Assembly (NCBI GenBank): GCA_963765075.1
Contig: CAVXVA010000003.1
Location: 744,001-808,000, forward strand
DNA length: 64,000 nucleotides
Direction: 5' to 3'
DNA from: JAENVU01 sp963765075
GTDB lineage: Bacteria > Actinomycetota > Acidimicrobiia > IMCC26256 > JAENVU01
Below, one piece after another: positions 8,056-17,237 of this stretch. How positions within the stretch are numbered: the first letter of the stretch is position 1; every line of letters starts with the position of its first letter. The translations under genes were made by a program, and so were the position numbers. The notes under the pieces are model-generated. The model did no database searches. It saw only the letters and a program-made list of their open reading frames with translations, and was not told where the DNA came from.

Positions 8056-9212
8056 GCCGACGCCTGGTACACGTCACGACCGCCGACATGAGTCTCGAGC
8101 TGCTCCTCGGCCCTCAGCTCAGCGCGTTCGTGGCGGCGGGCTACGACGTCATCGGCGCGTCGGCGCCGGGCCCCTACGTCGACGCGATCACCGCGCGGGG
8201 CGTGCGCCACGTGGCGTTGCGCCACGCGACCCGGTCGATGGCGCCCCACCACGACATCGCCGCGATCGCAGAACTCCGAACACTGTTCAAGCAATTGCGT
8301 CCCGACATCGTGCACACCCACAATCCAAAACCCGGCGTCTACGGGCGACTGGCCGCTCGAGCCGCCCGCGTGCCCGCGGTCGTCAATACCGTCCACGGCC
8401 TGTACGCCATGCCCGATGACCGGTGGACCAAGCGCGCGGTCGTGTATTCGCTGGAGTGGTTGGCGGCGCACGCGTCCGACGCCGAGCTGGTCCAGAACGC
8501 CGAGGATCTCCCGACGCTCCGATCGATCGGTGTTCCCGAGTCCAAGTTGACCCTGCTGGGCAACGGCATCGACCTGAGTCGATTCGGTCCTCCCGGCACG
8601 AGCGAGAGCCGGGCGCGACTACGGGCCGAATGGGGCGTCGGACCTGATGACATCGTGTGCGGTGCCGTCGGTCGGCTCGTGTGGGAGAAGGGTTACCGAG
8701 AGATCTTCACCGCCGCTCGCGCCCTCCGGGATCACCAACCGCGCATCCACTTCGTGATCGTCGGTGGTCTCGACGCGGCCAAATCCGACCAGCTGAGCGA
8801 TGCCGACCTCGACCGCATCCGGTCCGAGGCCGACATCCGCTTCCTGGGCATGCGCGACGACGTCGAGCAGCTCTACCACGCCATGGATCTCTACGTCCTC
8901 GCCTCGTACCGAGAGGGTTTTCCCCGATCCGCGATGGAGGCGGCGGCCAGCGGGCTTCCGATCATCGCCACCGACATTCGCGGGTGCCGCCAAGTGGTCG
9001 ATCACGGTGCGACCGGACGCCTGGTACCTCCCGCCGATCCCATTGCCCTCACCGCGGCGATCCAAGCGCTCGCCGCCGACCCCGCGGCCCGCGCCACGTT
9101 GGCAGCCGGAGCCCGCGCGAAGGCGATCGCCGAGTTCGACGACCGCCGGAGCATCGAGATCACGCTCGCGACCTACCACCGATTGCTCGCCGCGCGCCGG
9201 GGGATGCAATGA
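8052..9212 (+). CDS. GT4 family glycosyltransferase (GT-B fold)
   Basis: A 386-residue cytoplasmic transferase. The N-terminal acceptor-binding half includes HTHNPKPGVYGRLAARAARV and NTVHGLYA. The C-terminal donor half has GNGIDLSRFGP, VGRLVWEKGYREIF and the EX7E region in YREGFPRSAMEAAASGLPI. This matches enzymes that transfer sugars from nucleotide donors to lipid-linked oligosaccharides. The ATG at 8052 gives an ATGA overlap with the deacetylase, and its stop overlaps the next gene the same way, so this is part of one translationally coupled unit. Confidence 0.85.
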   Translation: MSRRLVHVTTADMSLELLLGPQLSAFVAAGYDVIGASAPGPYVDAITARGVRHVALRHATRSMAPHHDIAAIAELRTLFKQLRPDIVHTHNPKPGVYGRLAARAARVPAVVNTVHGLYAMPDDRWTKRAVVYSLEWLAAHASDAELVQNAEDLPTLRSIGVPESKLTLLGNGIDLSRFGPPGTSESRARLRAEWGVGPDDIVCGAVGRLVWEKGYREIFTAARALRDHQPRIHFVIVGGLDAAKSDQLSDADLDRIRSEADIRFLGMRDDVEQLYHAMDLYVLASYREGFPRSAMEAAASGLPIIATDIRGCRQVVDHGATGRLVPPADPIALTAAIQALAADPAARATLAAGARAKAIAEFDDRRSIEITLATYHRLLAARRGMQ

Positions 9213-9796
9213 CCACGATCCGGCCTGCGACCGACTCCGACCTCGACACCGTCGCGTCGCTGCACGCCGCGCGGATCGCGGAGGGCTTCCTCAGTTCGCT
9301 CGGCCCGCGGTTCCTCCGCCGCCTGTATCGGCGGGTGCTGCGCTCGCCCGGCTGTTTCGTTCTGGTGGCCACCAACGATGCCGGCGACATCCAGGGATTC
9401 GTAGCGGCCGTCGATGATCTGACGGAGTTGTACAAGCGCTTCATCGTGCGCGACGGACTCGTCGCCGGAATCACCGCCGCGCCGCGGCTCGTCGGAGCCG
9501 TGCCGCGCGTCGTCGAGACGCTTCGGTATCCATCCACCACCACCACACTCCCCTCGGCCGAGATCCTCGCGGTCGCGGTTGCCGAATCGGCGACCGGCGC
9601 GGGAATCGGCCGAACCCTCGTTCACGCGGCGACCGCCGAATACCTCGCGCGAGCGGTCCCCGAGGCGAAGGTGGTGACCACCGCCGACAACGCCTCGGCG
9701 CTGGCGATGTACCGGGCCTGCGGGTTTACGACGGCGTCTCGGGTCGAAGTCCACCCGGGCCGCGAGTCGGAGGTCTTGGTGTGGACAGCCTTCTAG
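9209..9796 (+). CDS. GNAT family N-acetyltransferase
   Basis: A 195-residue protein starting MTTIRPATDSDLDTVASLHA, the usual GNAT opening. The acetyl-CoA binding motif appears as ILAVAVAESATGAGIGRTLV (about residues 115-134), followed by DNASALAMYRACGF, the conserved motif B region. Given its position between two polysaccharide glycosyltransferases, with four-base and 16-base overlaps, it probably acetylates an amino sugar or sugar precursor. The substrate cannot be read from the sequence. Confidence 0.75.
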   Translation: MTTIRPATDSDLDTVASLHAARIAEGFLSSLGPRFLRRLYRRVLRSPGCFVLVATNDAGDIQGFVAAVDDLTELYKRFIVRDGLVAGITAAPRLVGAVPRVVETLRYPSTTTTLPSAEILAVAVAESATGAGIGRTLVHAATAEYLARAVPEAKVVTTADNASALAMYRACGFTTASRVEVHPGRESEVLVWTAF

Positions 9797-10728
9797 CGCT
9801 CGTCGTCGGCATCGCGGCCGGCGTGACGTTGACCCCGATAGTCCGCCACCTGGCGCTCCGATTCGACATCGTCGACCGGCCCGGCGAACTCAAGCCGCAG
9901 CAGCGGCCCGTCGCGTACCTCGGCGGGGTGGCGGTCTACCTGGCAGCCGCGACCGGCATCGTCGTGAGCGGTCGGCCACTGATCCTGCTCCCGCTCACTG
10001 GGGCATTGCTGCTCGGACTGGCCGACGACCTCCGCCCGCTCGCGGTACCGATACGAGTCGCCGTCGAGATCGGAGTGGCCGTCGGCGCGGCCGCGGCACT
10101 CCCGGGGCCCGCGCTGGCGCGCGTGGCCTCGGCCGTACTCGTGCTCGGCCTGCTCAACGCGATCAATCTGCTCGACGGCCAAGACGGCCTCGCCGCCGGC
10201 GTCGGGATCGTGTGCGCCGTGGGCTTCGCGGTCCTCGGCGGAGCGGCCGCGCCGATCGGGTTGGGATTGGCGGGCGCCCTGGCCGGCTTCCTGCTCTTCA
10301 ACCGACCACCGGCCACGATCTACCTGGGCGATTCGGGCGCGTACTTCGTAGGTGCGACGCTCGCGGTCCTCCCAGCCCTCACCGAATCTGCGCAGTACCG
10401 ATGGGCCCATTGGTGGGCGGTCCCGCTGCTCGTCGCGCTTCCCGTCGCCGACACCGCTATCGCGATCTTGCGGCGGATCCGATCGCACCGGCCGATTCTG
10501 AGCGGTGACCGAAGCCACGTGTACGACCAACTCGTCGACCGGGGGTTCACCATCGGCCAATCGACGAGCCTGGGCGTTTCACTCCAAGCGGTGTTCACCG
10601 GGCTCGGCATCGTCGCGGCCGGGTCCCCGCCCGCCGTCTCGCTCGCCCTCACCGTCGCGGCCACCGCCGCGATCGGCTTCGTTGCGGTCCGCGCGGGATT
10701 CCTGAACCCGGCCGACTCCACGGACTAA
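9781..10728 (+). CDS. WecA/MraY-type polyprenyl-phosphate sugar-1-phosphate transferase
   Basis: A 315-residue integral membrane protein with about ten helices and the catalytic landmarks of the family: GLADDLRPL (Asp-Asp pair), NAINLLDGQDGLAAG, YLGDSGAYFVG and the cytoplasmic SHVYDQLVDRG histidine loop. It would load the first sugar phosphate onto undecaprenyl phosphate and so start the repeat unit made by this locus. The start is GTG at 9781, overlapping the GNAT by 16 bases. The presence of other polysaccharide genes favours a WecA-like rather than a peptidoglycan MraY role. It converges on the next gene, with six bases between stops. Confidence 0.85.
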   Translation: MDSLLALVVGIAAGVTLTPIVRHLALRFDIVDRPGELKPQQRPVAYLGGVAVYLAAATGIVVSGRPLILLPLTGALLLGLADDLRPLAVPIRVAVEIGVAVGAAAALPGPALARVASAVLVLGLLNAINLLDGQDGLAAGVGIVCAVGFAVLGGAAAPIGLGLAGALAGFLLFNRPPATIYLGDSGAYFVGATLAVLPALTESAQYRWAHWWAVPLLVALPVADTAIAILRRIRSHRPILSGDRSHVYDQLVDRGFTIGQSTSLGVSLQAVFTGLGIVAAGSPPAVSLALTVAATAAIGFVAVRAGFLNPADSTD

Positions 10729-10734
10729 CGAGCC

Positions 10735-11748
10735 TCATCCACGCGTGATGCTGGACGCTCCGGGCGTTCCGGCGGGACGGGCCGGACGGGTCGTCCGGCG
10801 CCGACGGCGAACGCGGCGCCCGAGTCGTTTGGACACCCGGAGCCAGCCACCGACGCCGATGGCAACCGGGAGCATCGGCACCAGCCAGACCACCGCGTCT
10901 TGGCCAGTATCCGCGAAGCCCACGACGCGACTCGCGTAGGCCACCACCACGAAGTGGGCGCCGACGACGCTGAGCGCGAACACCGACAGTGACACCGCTT
11001 GGGACAGCGGTTGCCATCGGCGCCGGGTCAAGGCCCGGCCGAGCGGCTCCGCAACGAACAGCCCCAGCGCCGCGGCAGCACCAACGATGGACCCGGGCCG
11101 GCCCCGACCCTCGAATCCGGCCACCCACATGTACAGACCGATCGCCGCGCAGATGCCGCCACCGCCCATACGGCTGGTGCGGCCGGGCCACCCGGTGACC
11201 GCCAATGGAACGGCGGCTCCGATCAGCGGACGCACCCGTTCGGTGTCCGGCACGGTCCAGTACAGGCCGGCAACGGTCAGCAACCACAGGAACGGTGCCA
11301 CCCCCACCCGACCCGCTCGTCGATCGAAATCCGCCGCTAATGGTCCTCCGACCGCGACCGTGCCGATGACCAAGGGGCGGACCCAGCCCGGCCCGGGAAA
11401 CTGCGTCGCGAAGCCGACGACGAGGGCACCCGGAAGTGCCAGGACGATGCCGATCACCTTGGGATTGGGTGTTCGCTCCGCGAGTTCCCCGGCCACGAAG
11501 AGCACGACCAGACCCCAGAGCAGCATCGAGGGAAGTTCGTCGGTGCCCTCGTAGCCCCAGAACCCGCCGACGACCACGACCGAGGCGAGGACCCATGCCG
11601 GTCCGGTGAGACCCACCACCCCCATCGAGTTCCGACCCAGCCGTTGCACCGCCCATCCGGCTCCGAGCACGATGGCGGTGAGCAGCGCGGCCAACCAGAA
11701 ACCGTCGTCGAATCCTTGGAACCCGATCAGGGTGTCGAACCAGCTCAT
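10735..11748 (-). CDS. Multi-pass membrane protein of unknown function
   Basis: This 337-residue protein begins MSWFDTLIGFQGFDDGFW and has about ten hydrophobic helices, ending in a very basic tail (KRLGRRVRRRRRTTRPARPAG). I do not recognise a family motif. It is convergent with the WecA-like gene and divergent from the CapD-like gene, so it may be a single-gene unit. Its position between polysaccharide genes suggests a surface-assembly role, but that is only context. The basic tail indicates a cytoplasmic C-terminus by the positive-inside rule. Confidence 0.65.
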   Translation of the reverse strand: MSWFDTLIGFQGFDDGFWLAALLTAIVLGAGWAVQRLGRNSMGVVGLTGPAWVLASVVVVGGFWGYEGTDELPSMLLWGLVVLFVAGELAERTPNPKVIGIVLALPGALVVGFATQFPGPGWVRPLVIGTVAVGGPLAADFDRRAGRVGVAPFLWLLTVAGLYWTVPDTERVRPLIGAAVPLAVTGWPGRTSRMGGGGICAAIGLYMWVAGFEGRGRPGSIVGAAAALGLFVAEPLGRALTRRRWQPLSQAVSLSVFALSVVGAHFVVVAYASRVVGFADTGQDAVVWLVPMLPVAIGVGGWLRVSKRLGRRVRRRRRTTRPARPAGTPGASSITRG

Positions 11749-11943
11749 TTCGGGTTTCCATCCCGTCGCCGTGGGCTACCAGCACCAGTTCCGGAGCGAT
11801 ATCCCCAATATTTGCCACGTTCGGTGAAGGTTGCGCTTGCTTCAACCACGAAATGCGTCCACAATGGCGCCCTTGTTGTTGACGGCTGGGGGGCCGGTGC
11901 ACGAGGCGGAGCGAGCGTACACGTGGCGTGATCACCGATTCGG

Positions 11944-13863
11944 GTGCGAGTTCTGATGTCGGTGTCTGGAGTGCTGCGAGCGCCTGTGGAGAAAATCCGA
12001 ACCAGCAAGCGGCTCGCCCGCATGAGCGCCGACTGTCTCATCTGGATCGTCGCGCTCTACCTGGCGTCGCTGCTCCGCCTTGATTTCAACGTCAGCCGAG
12101 TCCAGTCCTTCCGGCTCGCCCTGCTCTTCATCCCGGCGATCGCACTCCAGATCGTGACCGGTTGGTGGACGGGCCTCTATCGCGGCTGGTGGATCAACGG
12201 CTCCTTCGAAGAGGTCGCGGCCCTTGCTCGGGCCACGGTGATCTCCACACTCGGGCTCGCGGCCATCGACCTCCTCGCTCCCGGTGACCCTCGACCGGCT
12301 CCGATCAGCGCGGTCATCGGCGCGGGGATCATCGCGTTCGTCGGCATGGGCGGTGCTCGCTACGTTGCCCGCCAGCTGCTCGAACAGCGTCGGCGAGCCC
12401 TGACCCACGACCGTGAGCGGGCCATCATCTTCGGTGCCGGCGACGGTGGCGAACGCACCATCCGGGCCATGCTGTTCGACGATGACAGCCCGTACGTTCC
12501 CGTCGCCCTCATCGACGACGACCCCCGGAAGCGCAACCTGACCATCCGGGGTATCCGAGTCCTCGGCGATCGCGGCGACCTCGAGCGCATCGCCGACCAG
12601 TTCGGCGCCAAAGTCCTCATCATGGCCGTCCCCACCGGCGATGGCGCGTTGGTTCGCCAACTCTCCCGCGAGGCCGCGAAGGCCGACCTCACCGTCAAGG
12701 TCGTGCCCTCGGTCCGAGAGCTGCTCGGCGGTGAGGTGAGCGTTGGTGACCTGCGGGAACCCACCGAGGCCGACCTGCTGGGTCGTCATAAGGTCGAGAC
12801 CGACCTCCAGAGCGTCTCGGACTACATCCGCGGCCGGACCGTTGTGGTCACCGGCGCCGGTGGGTCCATTGGTTCAGAGCTCTGTCGGCAGCTGTCGGCC
12901 TTCTCTCCGGGCCGGCTCGTCATGGTCGACCGTGACGAGTCCGGGCTGCACGGGGTGCAGTTGTCGCTCGAGGGGCGCGCCCTGCTCGACTCCGATTCAC
13001 TCGTCCTGCTCGATATCCGGGACCGAGTTCGGGTGGCCCGGCTCTTCGGGGAGATCAAGCCTGACGTCGTGTTCCACGCGGCCGCGCTCAAGCACCTCCC
13101 TCTGTTGCAGGCCCACCCCTCGGAAGCGCTCAAGAGCAACGTCTGGGGCACGCTGAGCGTCCTGGACGCAGCCGCCAGCGCCGGTGTCTCGCACTTCGTC
13201 AACATCTCGACCGACAAGGCGGCCAATGCCGCGAGCGTGCTCGGGTACTCCAAGCGAATCGCCGAGGGACTCACGTCCTCGTTCGGCCAACGTCATACGG
13301 GTCGATACCTGAGCGTTCGGTTCGGGAACGTGTTGGGGAGTCGGGGTTCGGTCCTCACGGCGTTTCGCGCCCAGCTCGACCGCGGCGGCCCGCTCACGGT
13401 GACCCACCCCGAAGTCACCCGGTACTTCATGACCATCGAGGAGGCCGTCCAGCTGGTCATCCAGGCCGGCGCCATCGGCGGCGACGGTCACGCCTTGGTC
13501 CTCGACATGGGTGAGCCGGTGAAGATCTACGACGTCGCCCGGCAGCTCGCGAGCGCCCGGAACGCCGATATCGCCATCGAGTTCACCGGCCTGCGCCCCG
13601 GCGAGAAGCTGCACGAGGATCTCTTTTGCGCGTCGGAGAACCCGACCCGCAGCGCCCACGAACTCATCCGCTACGTCGACGTCCCTACCCTCGAGCCCGA
13701 CCGGGTACGGGACCTCGACCCCACCGGCACCCACGCCGAGGTGCTCGAGATTCTCATCACCCTCGTCGACGACATCGACGCTCGCACCCAGCTGGCGCCG
13801 ATCGAGGAACTCACCGTCGACCTGACCAGCGCGGAACTCGAAGACAACGCCGCCGGTCTCTGA
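11944..13863 (+). CDS. Membrane nucleotide-sugar dehydratase/epimerase (CapD/FlaA1/PglF type)
   Basis: A 639-residue protein. About four transmembrane helices lie between residues 25 and 140. A first Rossmann domain follows (IIFGAGDGGERTIRAM, near 160), then a second catalytic one (VVVTGAGGSIGSELCRQL, near 299) with NISTDKAANAASVLGYSKRIAE and FGNVLGSRGSV. This is the layout of UDP-GlcNAc 4,6-dehydratases such as PglF and CapD, which make precursors for bacillosamine- or FucNAc-type sugars. The start is GTG 11944, though an ATG four codons later is as likely. It stands alone on the plus strand. The gap 11749-11943 shows no gene or clear promoter. Confidence 0.85.
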   Translation: MRVLMSVSGVLRAPVEKIRTSKRLARMSADCLIWIVALYLASLLRLDFNVSRVQSFRLALLFIPAIALQIVTGWWTGLYRGWWINGSFEEVAALARATVISTLGLAAIDLLAPGDPRPAPISAVIGAGIIAFVGMGGARYVARQLLEQRRRALTHDRERAIIFGAGDGGERTIRAMLFDDDSPYVPVALIDDDPRKRNLTIRGIRVLGDRGDLERIADQFGAKVLIMAVPTGDGALVRQLSREAAKADLTVKVVPSVRELLGGEVSVGDLREPTEADLLGRHKVETDLQSVSDYIRGRTVVVTGAGGSIGSELCRQLSAFSPGRLVMVDRDESGLHGVQLSLEGRALLDSDSLVLLDIRDRVRVARLFGEIKPDVVFHAAALKHLPLLQAHPSEALKSNVWGTLSVLDAAASAGVSHFVNISTDKAANAASVLGYSKRIAEGLTSSFGQRHTGRYLSVRFGNVLGSRGSVLTAFRAQLDRGGPLTVTHPEVTRYFMTIEEAVQLVIQAGAIGGDGHALVLDMGEPVKIYDVARQLASARNADIAIEFTGLRPGEKLHEDLFCASENPTRSAHELIRYVDVPTLEPDRVRDLDPTGTHAEVLEILITLVDDIDARTQLAPIEELTVDLTSAELEDNAAGL

Positions 13864-13878
13864 TCGAGGCGGGCCGGT

Positions 13879-14628
13879 TCAGGGCCGCGTCAAGATTTCG
13901 GGTCCGTCCGCAGTCACCGCGACGGTGTGTTCGAAATGGGCGGCGCGGCTGCCATCGAGGGTCACCACGGTCCAGCCGTCGTCGAGCACCTCGGTTTCGG
14001 CACTGCCGGCGGCAACCATCGGTTCGATCGCCACGACCAGACCTTCCTTGACCCGGTGTCGGCGACCACCCGAGCTTCGGAAATTCGGTACCTCCGGCGC
14101 TTCGTGCATCGCCGTGCCAATGCCGTGACCCACGTACTCCCGCACGATCGAGAAGCCGGCGGATTCCACCGTGGTCTCCACCGCGCCGCCGACGTCGGCC
14201 AGGGTGCTCCCGAGCCGGAGATCGCGGATGGCCGCCGACAACGAGGCGCGGGTCACCTCGATGAGGCGGGCCGACTCGTCGTCGATCTCGCCGACGGGGA
14301 CGGTGATGGCTGCGTCGGCATGCCAGCCATCGATGATGGCGCCGCAGTCGAGGGAGACGATGTCGCCGGCTTCGAGCACGGTGTCGTCGGGGATTCCGTG
14401 CACCACCACCGAGTTCGGCGACGTGCAGATCACTGCCGGGAAGCCGTGATAGCCGAGAAAGTTCGACCGCGCGTCGCGGCGTCGCAGCACGTCGCGGGCC
14501 ACCTGGTCGATCTCGGCGGTGCGGATCCCGGGCCGAACCGCGGCCGCGCAGGCTTCGTGCATCTCGGCCACCACCCGGCCGGCGCGTCGCATGATCTCGA
14601 TCTGGGACCGAGATTTCCGGGCGGGCAC
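13879..14628 (-). CDS. map: Methionine aminopeptidase, type I
   Basis: A 249-residue pita-bread enzyme that removes the initiator methionine from nascent proteins. All five metal ligands are visible: SLDCG (Asp), HADAA (Asp), YVGHGIG (His), AIEPM (Glu) and HFEHT (Glu). It lies three bases after adk and is the last gene of the secY-adk-map tail of the ribosomal supercluster. It lacks the N-terminal SH3-binding extension seen in some actinobacterial paralogues (type Ic), so it is a minimal form. Downstream it meets the convergent CapD-like gene, 15 bases between stops. Confidence 0.93.
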   Translation of the reverse strand: MPARKSRSQIEIMRRAGRVVAEMHEACAAAVRPGIRTAEIDQVARDVLRRRDARSNFLGYHGFPAVICTSPNSVVVHGIPDDTVLEAGDIVSLDCGAIIDGWHADAAITVPVGEIDDESARLIEVTRASLSAAIRDLRLGSTLADVGGAVETTVESAGFSIVREYVGHGIGTAMHEAPEVPNFRSSGGRRHRVKEGLVVAIEPMVAAGSAETEVLDDGWTVVTLDGSRAAHFEHTVAVTADGPEILTRP

Positions 14629-14631
14629 TGA

Positions 14632-15210
14632 TCAGCTGCTGAAACGGGTGGCGATCGCCGCCAACAACCACGCCTGGACGTCGTCTTCGGTGCCCAGGCC
14701 GTCGACCCGCTCGAGAATGGAGCGCTCTCGGTAGAACTGGACCAACGGTTTGGTCTCGGTGTCGTACAGCTCGAGCCGACGGCGAATCGACTCTTCGGTG
14801 TCGTCCTCACGTCCACGGGCTCGCATGCGTTCGACGACGACGTCGGTCGGAACGTCCAGGTCGATCACGATGTCGATCGGGTTCGCTTCGAGGATGCGAT
14901 CCAGTTCCAATGCCTGGGCCTTGGTCCGTGGGAATCCATCGAGGACGAATCCCGGCACGACTTCCAGGGGGTTCTTGAATCGTTCGGCGACCACGGCGAC
15001 CACCAGATCGTCCGGGACCAGCTCCCCGCGGTCCATGAACCCCTTCGCCTCGAGTCCGGCCGGGACGCCGGCCGCGGCCGAGTCGCGGAACATTTGACCC
15101 GTCGACAGGTGCTGCACACGGAAATGGGCCGCAAGCCGCTCGCCTTGGGTGCCCTTCCCGGAGCCCTGCTTGCCAAGCAAGACCATGCGTGGTCCGCGTC
15201 GTTGGCTCAT
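14632..15210 (-). CDS. adk: Adenylate kinase
   Basis: A 192-residue kinase that interconverts ATP + AMP and 2 ADP. The P-loop reads GKQGSGKGTQ instead of the more common GPPGAGKGTQ. The AMP site has HLSTGQMFRD and GFVLDGFPRTKAQ. The LID is the short form (RMRARGREDDTEESIRRRL) without zinc cysteines, as in many actinobacteria. The start is ATG 15208-15210, although MVLLGKQG eight codons in could also be used. It sits seven bases after secY, the classic secY-adk-map order. Confidence 0.93.
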   Translation of the reverse strand: MSQRRGPRMVLLGKQGSGKGTQGERLAAHFRVQHLSTGQMFRDSAAAGVPAGLEAKGFMDRGELVPDDLVVAVVAERFKNPLEVVPGFVLDGFPRTKAQALELDRILEANPIDIVIDLDVPTDVVVERMRARGREDDTEESIRRRLELYDTETKPLVQFYRERSILERVDGLGTEDDVQAWLLAAIATRFSS

Positions 15211-15217
15211 GTATGCC

Positions 15218-16519
15218 TCAGGAGAGGAAACCGTCGTAGTTGCGCATCATGAGCTGGCTGTCGATCTGCTTCATGGTCTCGAGCGCCACACCCACGGTGA
15301 TGAGCAGAGCCGTGCCTCCGAATGGGAACTCGGAAATATTCCAGAGTTTGAACACGAGCAGTGGCACCAACGCGATCGTCATGAGGAACAGCGACCCGGG
15401 CAGGGTGATCCGGTTCAGCACCTTGGCCAGATACTTCTCGGTCGGCGGCCCCGGGCGAATCCCGGGAATGAAGCCACCCTGCTTGCGGATGATGTCGGCC
15501 TGTTGCTGGGGGTTGAACGCAATCGCCGTATAGAAGTACGAGAAGAACAAGATCATCGTGGCGAAGAGAAAGATATAGATCCAGGTCGTGTTGCCGAGCA
15601 GGTTCTCGTTCGCGAAGTTCTGCAACCCTTTCCAGTTGGTCGCGGAGGCGATCAGCGCCGGGAACGCGAGGATCGAACTCGCGAAGATCACCGGGATCAC
15701 TCCGGACTGGTTCACCTTCAGCGGGATGTAGGTGCTCTGCCCGCCGTACATGCGGCGGCCGACAACCCGTTTCGCGAATTGGACGGGTATTCGACGTTGC
15801 CCGGACTCGACGTAGACGATCGCCACGATCATCCCCACTCCGACGAGACAGACCACGACGCCCTTGAAGACGCCCGCCTCCGCGAACATCTTGCCGCCCT
15901 GCCCGGGAAGGCTCGACACCACAGAAGCGAAGATCAGGATCGACATGCCGTTACCGATCCCTCGCTGGGTGATCAGCTCACCCAACCACATGACGAGCGC
16001 GGTCCCGGCCACCCACGTCATCACGATGAGCGCAGCACGGTAGGCGTTGTAATCGGGAATCATGTTCTTGCCCTCGAAGCCGGCGGAGCCGAGCAGGCCC
16101 TGCTTGCCTTCCTTGAGTGCGATCACCAGGCCCGACGATTGCACGAGCGCCAGCCCGACGGTGACGTAGCGCGTCCACTGGGTGATCTTCTTCTGCCCGG
16201 TCTGGCCTTCTTGCTGCCACTGCTCGAGCTTCGGGATCACCACTCCCAGCAACTGCATGATGATCGAGGCCGTGATGTACGGCATGATCCCGAGGAAGAA
16301 GATCGAGACGCTCGTGATCGCCCCGCCCGAGAACAGGTCGAGGAACCCGACGACCCCCGAGTTGGTGGTCGCGGATTGCAGCGCCTTGATCTGGGCGAAG
16401 TCCACGTAGGGCACGGGGATGTGGGTTCCGAGCCGATAGACCAACACGACAAAGATCGTGAAGAAGATCTTGTTGCGCAGGTCGGCCACCCGGAACATGT
16501 TCCGCAGACGGGACAGCAT
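15218..16519 (-). CDS. secY: Preprotein translocase subunit SecY
   Basis: A 433-residue ten-helix channel protein that with SecE and SecG forms the translocon. It begins MLSRLRNMFRVADLRNKI. Recognisable family segments include GIMPYITASIIMQLL, the plug/pore region early on, and GGFIPGIRPG in the cytoplasmic loop before TM8-9 that contacts SecA and ribosomes. The ATG at 16517-16519 matches the usual N-terminus; the frame upstream of it is shadow. It lies between rplO (48 bases) and adk, as in most spc operons. Confidence 0.95.
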   Translation of the reverse strand: MLSRLRNMFRVADLRNKIFFTIFVVLVYRLGTHIPVPYVDFAQIKALQSATTNSGVVGFLDLFSGGAITSVSIFFLGIMPYITASIIMQLLGVVIPKLEQWQQEGQTGQKKITQWTRYVTVGLALVQSSGLVIALKEGKQGLLGSAGFEGKNMIPDYNAYRAALIVMTWVAGTALVMWLGELITQRGIGNGMSILIFASVVSSLPGQGGKMFAEAGVFKGVVVCLVGVGMIVAIVYVESGQRRIPVQFAKRVVGRRMYGGQSTYIPLKVNQSGVIPVIFASSILAFPALIASATNWKGLQNFANENLLGNTTWIYIFLFATMILFFSYFYTAIAFNPQQQADIIRKQGGFIPGIRPGPPTEKYLAKVLNRITLPGSLFLMTIALVPLLVFKLWNISEFPFGGTALLITVGVALETMKQIDSQLMMRNYDGFLS

Positions 16520-16566
16520 GGGTGTACGACCTCCTCGAAACGACGACCGGAACCGGTGAGGGCAGG

Positions 16567-17058
16567 CTATCGGTTGGTGAGCGCGTTGCCCTTCGCGGGC
16601 GGACGACGGTCCCCCCACGGTGCGGGAACGATTTCTACGCTACCCCCCGCAGCCTCGATCGCTTGCTTCGCCGAAGCGGAAAAAGCATGCGCCTTGACCG
16701 TGAGGCTCTTGGCGAGTTCGCCTCGACCCAGCACTTTGACCAGGCCGCGCTTGGCGACCAGACCGTGCTCGCGCAGCGTGTCCGGCGACACCTCGGCGCC
16801 GGCTTCGAAGCCCTCGAGCGTGTCGAGGTTGACGACGTGATACTCCACCCGGAACGGGTTGTTGAATCCCTTGGCCTTCGGGATCCGGCGGTGGAGCGGC
16901 GTCTGGCCTCCCTCGAAACCGGGCTTGATCGTGTCGCGGGCGCCCTGGCCCTTGGTGCCGCGGCCGGCCGTCTTGCCACCCTTGCCACCGATACCACGGG
17001 CAACGCGCTTCTTCGACCGGCGGGAACCGGGGGCCGGCTTCAAGTCATGGATCTTCAT
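16567..17058 (-). CDS. rplO: 50S ribosomal protein L15 (uL15)
   Basis: A 163-residue protein beginning MKIHDLKPAPGSRRSKKR, with the glycine-rich rRNA-binding tail GKGGKTAGRGTKGQGAR near the N-terminus and the conserved GFEGGQTPLHRRIPKAKGF. Its start overlaps the stop of rpmD by four bases. It is somewhat longer than the E. coli protein (144) because of a short C-terminal extension. Confidence 0.95.
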   Translation of the reverse strand: MKIHDLKPAPGSRRSKKRVARGIGGKGGKTAGRGTKGQGARDTIKPGFEGGQTPLHRRIPKAKGFNNPFRVEYHVVNLDTLEGFEAGAEVSPDTLREHGLVAKRGLVKVLGRGELAKSLTVKAHAFSASAKQAIEAAGGSVEIVPAPWGDRRPPAKGNALTNR

Positions 17059-17237
17059 CCGGAGATCTCCTCGACGGTCACGAGGTGGGGAACCTTCGCG
17101 ATCATGCCGCGCACAATCGGATTGTCCTCGTGGTCACGGCTGCTACTGATACCGCGCAGACCCAGCGCCCGAAGGGTGCCTCGCTGCTTCGGCTTGGTTC
17201 CGATCGACGATCGGACCTGGGTGACTTTCAACTTCAT
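17055..17237 (-). CDS. rpmD: 50S ribosomal protein L30 (uL30)
   Basis: A 60-residue protein (MKLKVTQVRSSIGTKPKQR) typical of bacterial L30, with the conserved LGLRGISSSRDHEDNP segment. A GTG codon precedes the ATG. The ATG at 17235-17237 shares one base with the rpsE stop (TGATG) and is preferred. It overlaps rplO by four bases. Confidence 0.93.
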   Translation of the reverse strand: MKLKVTQVRSSIGTKPKQRGTLRALGLRGISSSRDHEDNPIVRGMIAKVPHLVTVEEISG

